DNA from: Bdellovibrionales bacterium
GTDB lineage: Bacteria > Bdellovibrionota > Bdellovibrionia > Bdellovibrionales > UBA1609
Assembly: GCA_020435085.1 (NCBI GenBank)
Contig: JAGRAB010000100.1
Location: 1-8,819 of the forward strand
Length of the DNA: 8,819 bases
Direction of reading: 5' to 3'
Made by a program: the position numbers and the translations under genes
The notes under the pieces: model-generated
The model's database searches: none
The model's input: the letters and a program-made list of their open reading frames with translations, nothing else
Told to the model about the DNA's origin: nothing
Part shown: piece by piece, positions 5,974-8,819 of the stretch
Layout of the letters: every line of letters starts with the position of its first letter
How positions within the stretch are numbered: position 1 is the first letter of the stretch

Positions 5974-7350
5974 ATGAAAATACGAAAATGGATTTCACCT
6001 TTATGCGTCTTTCTTTTGGCAGTTTCTGCCACTTATGCCCACGCAACAATTCAACTTATTGGCGTCACTGGGGCTTCTAACTCGGACATCACCGCAAGCA
6101 CGCCAGTAATCTATGGCGGAACTTCAGGATCTGATTGTTCAGGTTCGGCGGCAAGTACCAGTGACACTTGTGACAGCTGTGCTTCACTCACTTCATTTTC
6201 TGCCTGTAACAAAACTCGAATTTATGACTCACTGATTTTACGCATTTCCTATAAAAGCGACACCATGGGAGGTACAACTTTTATTACAACCTCTGATGGT
6301 ACCACAATTACTGCCACACAAACCTCAACGGGAAATAAAGGCGAGACCGTCTATGTCGATGTCGACTGGAGTACCCTCTGTAACGCCTTAAACTCAACTT
6401 CCTCATGTGACAACATTGATTTTGCAAAGATTATTAAAGTTGGAATCGATGATGGTGACTCAAGCACCACCAATGACGAACTTCAAATTTCTATTAAAGT
6501 GCATACGCCGGATTATGGTGCCGCTGGCACATTTAATGAAATTGGTGACTGTGATACAACAACAGTTACTGGTGGGATTTGTTCTATCACGGTTCATCCC
6601 GGTGATGAAAAATTGGGGATTACAGAGCTTGAGCAAAGCAGTGGGTTTCCCACTTCGGGCAATATTAAAATTCGCGCCCTTAGGTTTTTTATTGGAAGTG
6701 ATGAAACAAACCCCACAACCGGGTTTGTCACCAGCCCCAATGACGGCTTAGAACCGCAAGATATTGAAATCTCCACTGATGAAAATAACAACCCAGAAAC
6801 CACAAAACGTTATCTTAAAAACCTTAGCAATGACATTCGCCACTATGTCAGAGTCGCAACTGTTGATGACGCCAATAACGTATCTCGCTTTACCTCTAAT
6901 GCATCCATCGATTACTACTGTGGCACCAATGCCAGCACTGATACTACAGCGATCAGTGATGGCTGTATCTTCTCTGCCATCCCCGTTGAAGTGGTTGGAC
7001 TTCTCTCAGAAGATCTCAACTGCTTTATCACATCGGTGGCTTACGGGAGCGGGCTTGATGCACGTGTTGATGTTTTTAGAGAGTTCCGCTCAAAAATTCT
7101 TCGCAAAAACCCACTGGGTCGCTGGTTTGTTAGCTACTACTACAAAAAGGGCCCCTTGGCTGCCGCATGGATGATGCAACACCCTTGGACAAAGCCGGTT
7201 GTGCGTGCCGCCCTTTGGCCCGCACTTGGGTTTGCTTGGCTTGCTAATCAAATAGGGTTTTTCTATACCCTTGCTGTTTCTATTTTTATCGCTGTTATCT
7301 TAAGTGTCTTTTTATTGACATCTATTCGGAGATTACGTGCCAATCAATAA
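5974..7350 (+). CDS. Secreted Cys-rich protein with CFI-box C-terminal domain and terminal membrane anchor
   Basis: This encodes 458 residues. The signal peptide ends A-H-A at 22-24, so ATG 5974 is well placed, although no ribosome site precedes it. The ectodomain (25-345) is Ser/Thr/Asp/Asn-rich and beta-like, with cysteines at 55, 66, 69, 78, 136, 145, 193, 203, 316 and 331. A segment near 280-315 (H-Y-V-R-V-A-T-V-D-D-A-N-N-V-S) resembles the last strands of a fibronectin-III fold. From Cys350 the sequence follows the CFI-box C-terminal pattern: C-F-I-T-S-V-A-Y-G-S, then V-F-R-E-F-R, N-P-L-G-R-W-F-V, Y-Y, H-P-W and a hydrophobic W-P-A-L-G segment. A transmembrane helix at about 428-449 and a basic tail (S-I-R-R-L-R-A-N-Q) end the protein. 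The CFI-box is a known C-terminal signature of unresolved function. The ectodomain family is not recognised. The stop lies 14 bases inside the next gene. Confidence 0.85.
   Translation: MKIRKWISPLCVFLLAVSATYAHATIQLIGVTGASNSDITASTPVIYGGTSGSDCSGSAASTSDTCDSCASLTSFSACNKTRIYDSLILRISYKSDTMGGTTFITTSDGTTITATQTSTGNKGETVYVDVDWSTLCNALNSTSSCDNIDFAKIIKVGIDDGDSSTTNDELQISIKVHTPDYGAAGTFNEIGDCDTTTVTGGICSITVHPGDEKLGITELEQSSGFPTSGNIKIRALRFFIGSDETNPTTGFVTSPNDGLEPQDIEISTDENNNPETTKRYLKNLSNDIRHYVRVATVDDANNVSRFTSNASIDYYCGTNASTDTTAISDGCIFSAIPVEVVGLLSEDLNCFITSVAYGSGLDARVDVFREFRSKILRKNPLGRWFVSYYYKKGPLAAAWMMQHPWTKPVVRAALWPALGFAWLANQIGFFYTLAVSIFIAVILSVFLLTSIRRLRANQ
7021..7347 (+). other. CFI-box C-terminal domain: motif, transmembrane helix, basic tail
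   Basis: This is the domain-level entry for residues 350-458. The order is Cys motif (350-359), amphipathic conserved segment with R-E-F-R and H-P-W, hydrophobic stretch from about 408, transmembrane helix (about 428-449), and a tail with three arginines. Motif, helix and basic end together resemble the tripartite tails of sorted exported proteins (such as PEP-CTERM or GlyGly-CTERM). That CFI-box tails are processed in the same way is inference only. Confidence 0.75.
7328..7331 (+). promoter_or_regulatory. Ribosome binding site for the overlapping GTG start at 7337
   Basis: GGAG at 7328-7331 lies 5 bases before GTG 7337, inside the last codons of the preceding gene. Ribosomes finishing that gene at 7350 could re-initiate here. 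Confidence 0.6.
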
Positions 7351-8674
7351 AAGAATTATTATTATTTTCATTTTCAGTTTTTGGTGCGGAAGTATAATTG
7401 CTGAAGGTGCTGCTAACATTGAAGACACTGTTGAACCAGATATTTTTTTTGGCGAAGCCCCTGACGGAGAAATGGACTTTATTGATGAGCTACCCTCAAA
7501 TGGTACATCTCCCGATCAAATCTATTCTATAAAGAAACCAAAAGGTCGTGTTTCTCGCCCTTCAAACGATGTCATTGATAAAGGGCCTATTGAACTGAAG
7601 CAAGCACCCACCTCTCCACCTCGAGACAAATATGCCATACCTAAAGGGATAGAAGATGATCCTTTATTTTCTATTGAAAAAGAATCACCCATTCAACCGC
7701 AGCAGCCCACAACACCTTCAAAACAACAAGCTCAAGAATTTAAAGGGAATGATTTTGAGTTTTCAGAAGCTCCTGGGGAAAATACTCCAATGACTCCTGG
7801 TCAGCAAAAAGCACAGGGAATAAGGCCAAACCAACGCTCTGGCCAACCTAGTAAGGAGCTCGATGAAGATTTAGTTTTTCCAGGAGTTGGTGCTGGCACT
7901 GTGACTTCAAGAGCTTATAACCCTTCTTCCAGTGAAGATGTTGAAGTTCACTGGAACCACAATGCCACTCAAGAAATCAAAATTAAACATCCCAATGCAG
8001 AAAAAGGGCTTATTCGAATTAAACAAGATCGCACTTATGTTTATGTCACACCAAAATCAAAACAAGACCGTGCCTTTTCATTTCGATTTGGAATGTATAA
8101 TCCAGAAAATTTAGCCAACCCTGATACGGGAACCACTTTTCAAACCTCATACTCCGCAGAAGACGCGCCCATTGTATTTTTTGATTATGAATGGCACTGG
8201 CTTAATGGATCACTTGGAAAATTTGGCTTTAAATTAGGAACCGGAATTTTTTCTGCTGAAGGAAATGGATCTTTTAAAACAATCTATGCCGAAAATGGTG
8301 GTAGAAATACTCCTTTAGAAAAATTCACCTTTCTGGCTCTTCCCAACTCTGCCGGGCTTGTCTATCGCATGCAATTTTATGATGACCAAATTCTTATCCC
8401 TTACGCTGATGGTGGTGTAATGGGCATCACCTTTTTTGAATTTCGCGACGACAAAGACCTTCCAAGAGCAGGCTTAGGAACTGCCGGATTTTTTTCAGTG
8501 GGTGGTATGTTTAACTTAGGCCGCTTAGATAAACTCTCTGTTCTTGAACTCGACAGAGAATACGGTATCAATTCTATTTTTCTGACTGGAGAGTTTCGTC
8601 AAATCGTAAATTTGGGAAGCGACTTTGACTTTGAAGCCACTGCCATCAACGGCGGCATCTTAATGGACTTTTAG
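7337..8674 (+). CDS. Exported protein with Pro-rich linker and probable C-terminal outer-membrane beta-barrel
   Basis: This encodes 445 residues from GTG 7337. The signal peptide covers residues 1-22 (basic start, long I/F core, ending S-I-I-A); Cys17 lies inside the core and does not form a lipobox. Residues about 25-190 are low-complexity, rich in Pro, Gln, Glu and Lys, and carry four short acidic-plus-aromatic motifs (35-42, 107-113, 138-146, 176-183). From about 195 the sequence is beta-rich. Strand-like segments include F-F-D-Y-E-W-H-W, F-G-F-K-L-G-T-G-I-F, G-L-V-Y-R-M-Q-F, I-P-Y-A-D-G-G-V-M-G-I-T-F-F-E-F and F-L-T-G-E-F-R-Q-I. The chain ends I-L-M-D-F, and a C-terminal Phe is typical of outer-membrane barrels. 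No enzyme motif is seen and the family is not recognised. It overlaps the CFI-box gene by 14 bases, which points to coupled production and possibly a joint function. Confidence 0.85.
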   Translation: MPINKRIIIIFIFSFWCGSIIAEGAANIEDTVEPDIFFGEAPDGEMDFIDELPSNGTSPDQIYSIKKPKGRVSRPSNDVIDKGPIELKQAPTSPPRDKYAIPKGIEDDPLFSIEKESPIQPQQPTTPSKQQAQEFKGNDFEFSEAPGENTPMTPGQQKAQGIRPNQRSGQPSKELDEDLVFPGVGAGTVTSRAYNPSSSEDVEVHWNHNATQEIKIKHPNAEKGLIRIKQDRTYVYVTPKSKQDRAFSFRFGMYNPENLANPDTGTTFQTSYSAEDAPIVFFDYEWHWLNGSLGKFGFKLGTGIFSAEGNGSFKTIYAENGGRNTPLEKFTFLALPNSAGLVYRMQFYDDQILIPYADGGVMGITFFEFRDDKDLPRAGLGTAGFFSVGGMFNLGRLDKLSVLELDREYGINSIFLTGEFRQIVNLGSDFDFEATAINGGILMDF

Positions 8675-8781
8675 AGTCACTTCCGTAAATAACTCATCTT
8701 TTGAGTCTTACAATTACCCGCATCTATCTCATATAGGCTGATTATTTGAGTGCGAAGATTTTCCATCCATGGGAGGACCTT

Positions 8782-8807
8782 ACAGATTGGCATCCAAGCC
8801 AATCTGT
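8782..8807. repeat. Perfect 10-bp hairpin near the right edge
   Basis: ACAGATTGGC (8782-8791) and GCCAATCTGT (8798-8807) are perfect complements across a 6-base loop, ATCCAA. On neither strand is the stem followed by a T-run, so it is not a standard intrinsic terminator. It lies just after GGAGG (8772-8776). It could be an RNA structure in the leader or start of a gene that continues beyond the window, or an operator. Confidence 0.5.
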
Positions 8808-8819
8808 TCAAAAGTGCCT

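Noticed and set aside
6166..6180. C-D-S-C (residues 66-69) in the CFI-box protein as a redox-active CXXC site
   Set aside because: It lies in a Ser/Thr-rich stretch with no thioredoxin-fold context and no cis-Pro loop; structural disulfides are more likely.
6407..7174. Two consecutive open frames (6407-6751 and 6764-7174) in another frame inside the CFI-box gene
   Set aside because: They show no ribosome sites or domain-like pattern, while the main frame through this region carries a signal peptide, paired cysteines and the CFI-box.
7353..7402. Cys17 of the 445-residue protein as a lipoprotein attachment site
   Set aside because: The preceding residues S-F-W are not a lipobox and the hydrophobic core continues past the Cys to S-I-I-A, so ordinary signal peptidase cleavage fits better.
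8692..8706. ACTCA/TGAGT stem after the beta-barrel gene as a terminator
   Set aside because: The stem has only five pairs, is AT-rich and is followed by CTTACAATT rather than a T-tract.
8804..8812. GTTCAAAA as a tRNA T-loop at the right edge
   Set aside because: The preceding 70 bases do not fold into acceptor, D and anticodon arms; the sequence is instead part of the 10-bp hairpin.

Overview
The window looks like a chromosomal segment of a Gram-negative (diderm) bacterium with fairly AT-rich DNA. A lipoprotein with a lipobox, several signal-peptide proteins, beta-rich proteins that look outer-membrane and a CFI-box C-terminal protein together suggest a predatory or deltaproteobacteria-like lineage, with Bdellovibrionota the best guess. 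That placement is inference from protein style, not from a marker gene. I see no insertion sequences, CRISPR arrays, rRNA or tRNA genes, and no gene-free stretch longer than about 210 bases.

Layout. (1) 1-756, minus strand: a DsbA-family thioredoxin-fold lipoprotein, cut by the left edge, starting with TTG. (2) 757-967: a divergent intergenic region with a possible promoter, a 13-codon leader-like ORF containing a hairpin, and then a secreted all-helical protein of unknown function (968-1609). (3) 1781-2320: a membrane-anchored protein with a probable Ig-like beta-sandwich. Its 3' end overlaps, tail to tail by 17 bases, a minus-strand exported beta-rich protein (2304-3125). (4) 3355-5863: a compact three-gene operon made of a polyprenol/diacylglycerol-kinase-like membrane protein, phosphatidylserine synthase (pssA) and aspartate-semialdehyde dehydrogenase (asd). 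The genes are spaced by 3 bases and then overlap by 14. (5) 5974-8674: a two-gene unit. The first gene is a secreted Cys-rich protein ending in the CFI-box, a transmembrane helix and a basic tail. The second starts inside it (14-base overlap) and encodes an exported protein with a long Pro-rich linker and a probable C-terminal beta-barrel. (6) 8675-8819: a short tail with a perfect 10-bp hairpin.

How the genes may work together. The middle operon joins phospholipid synthesis (a CTP-dependent lipid-kinase-like protein and PS synthase) to the branch enzyme supplying diaminopimelate, lysine, threonine and methionine, so both halves feed envelope growth. The flanking genes are nearly all envelope or exported proteins. 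The CFI-box protein has eleven cysteines outside its signal peptide, which makes a periplasmic disulfide-forming environment relevant, although the DsbA-like gene is about 5 kb away and divergently transcribed. The candidate for an undescribed system is the CFI-box protein and beta-barrel pair: a tripartite C-terminal tail that resembles protein-sorting tails, translationally coupled to a putative outer-membrane partner.
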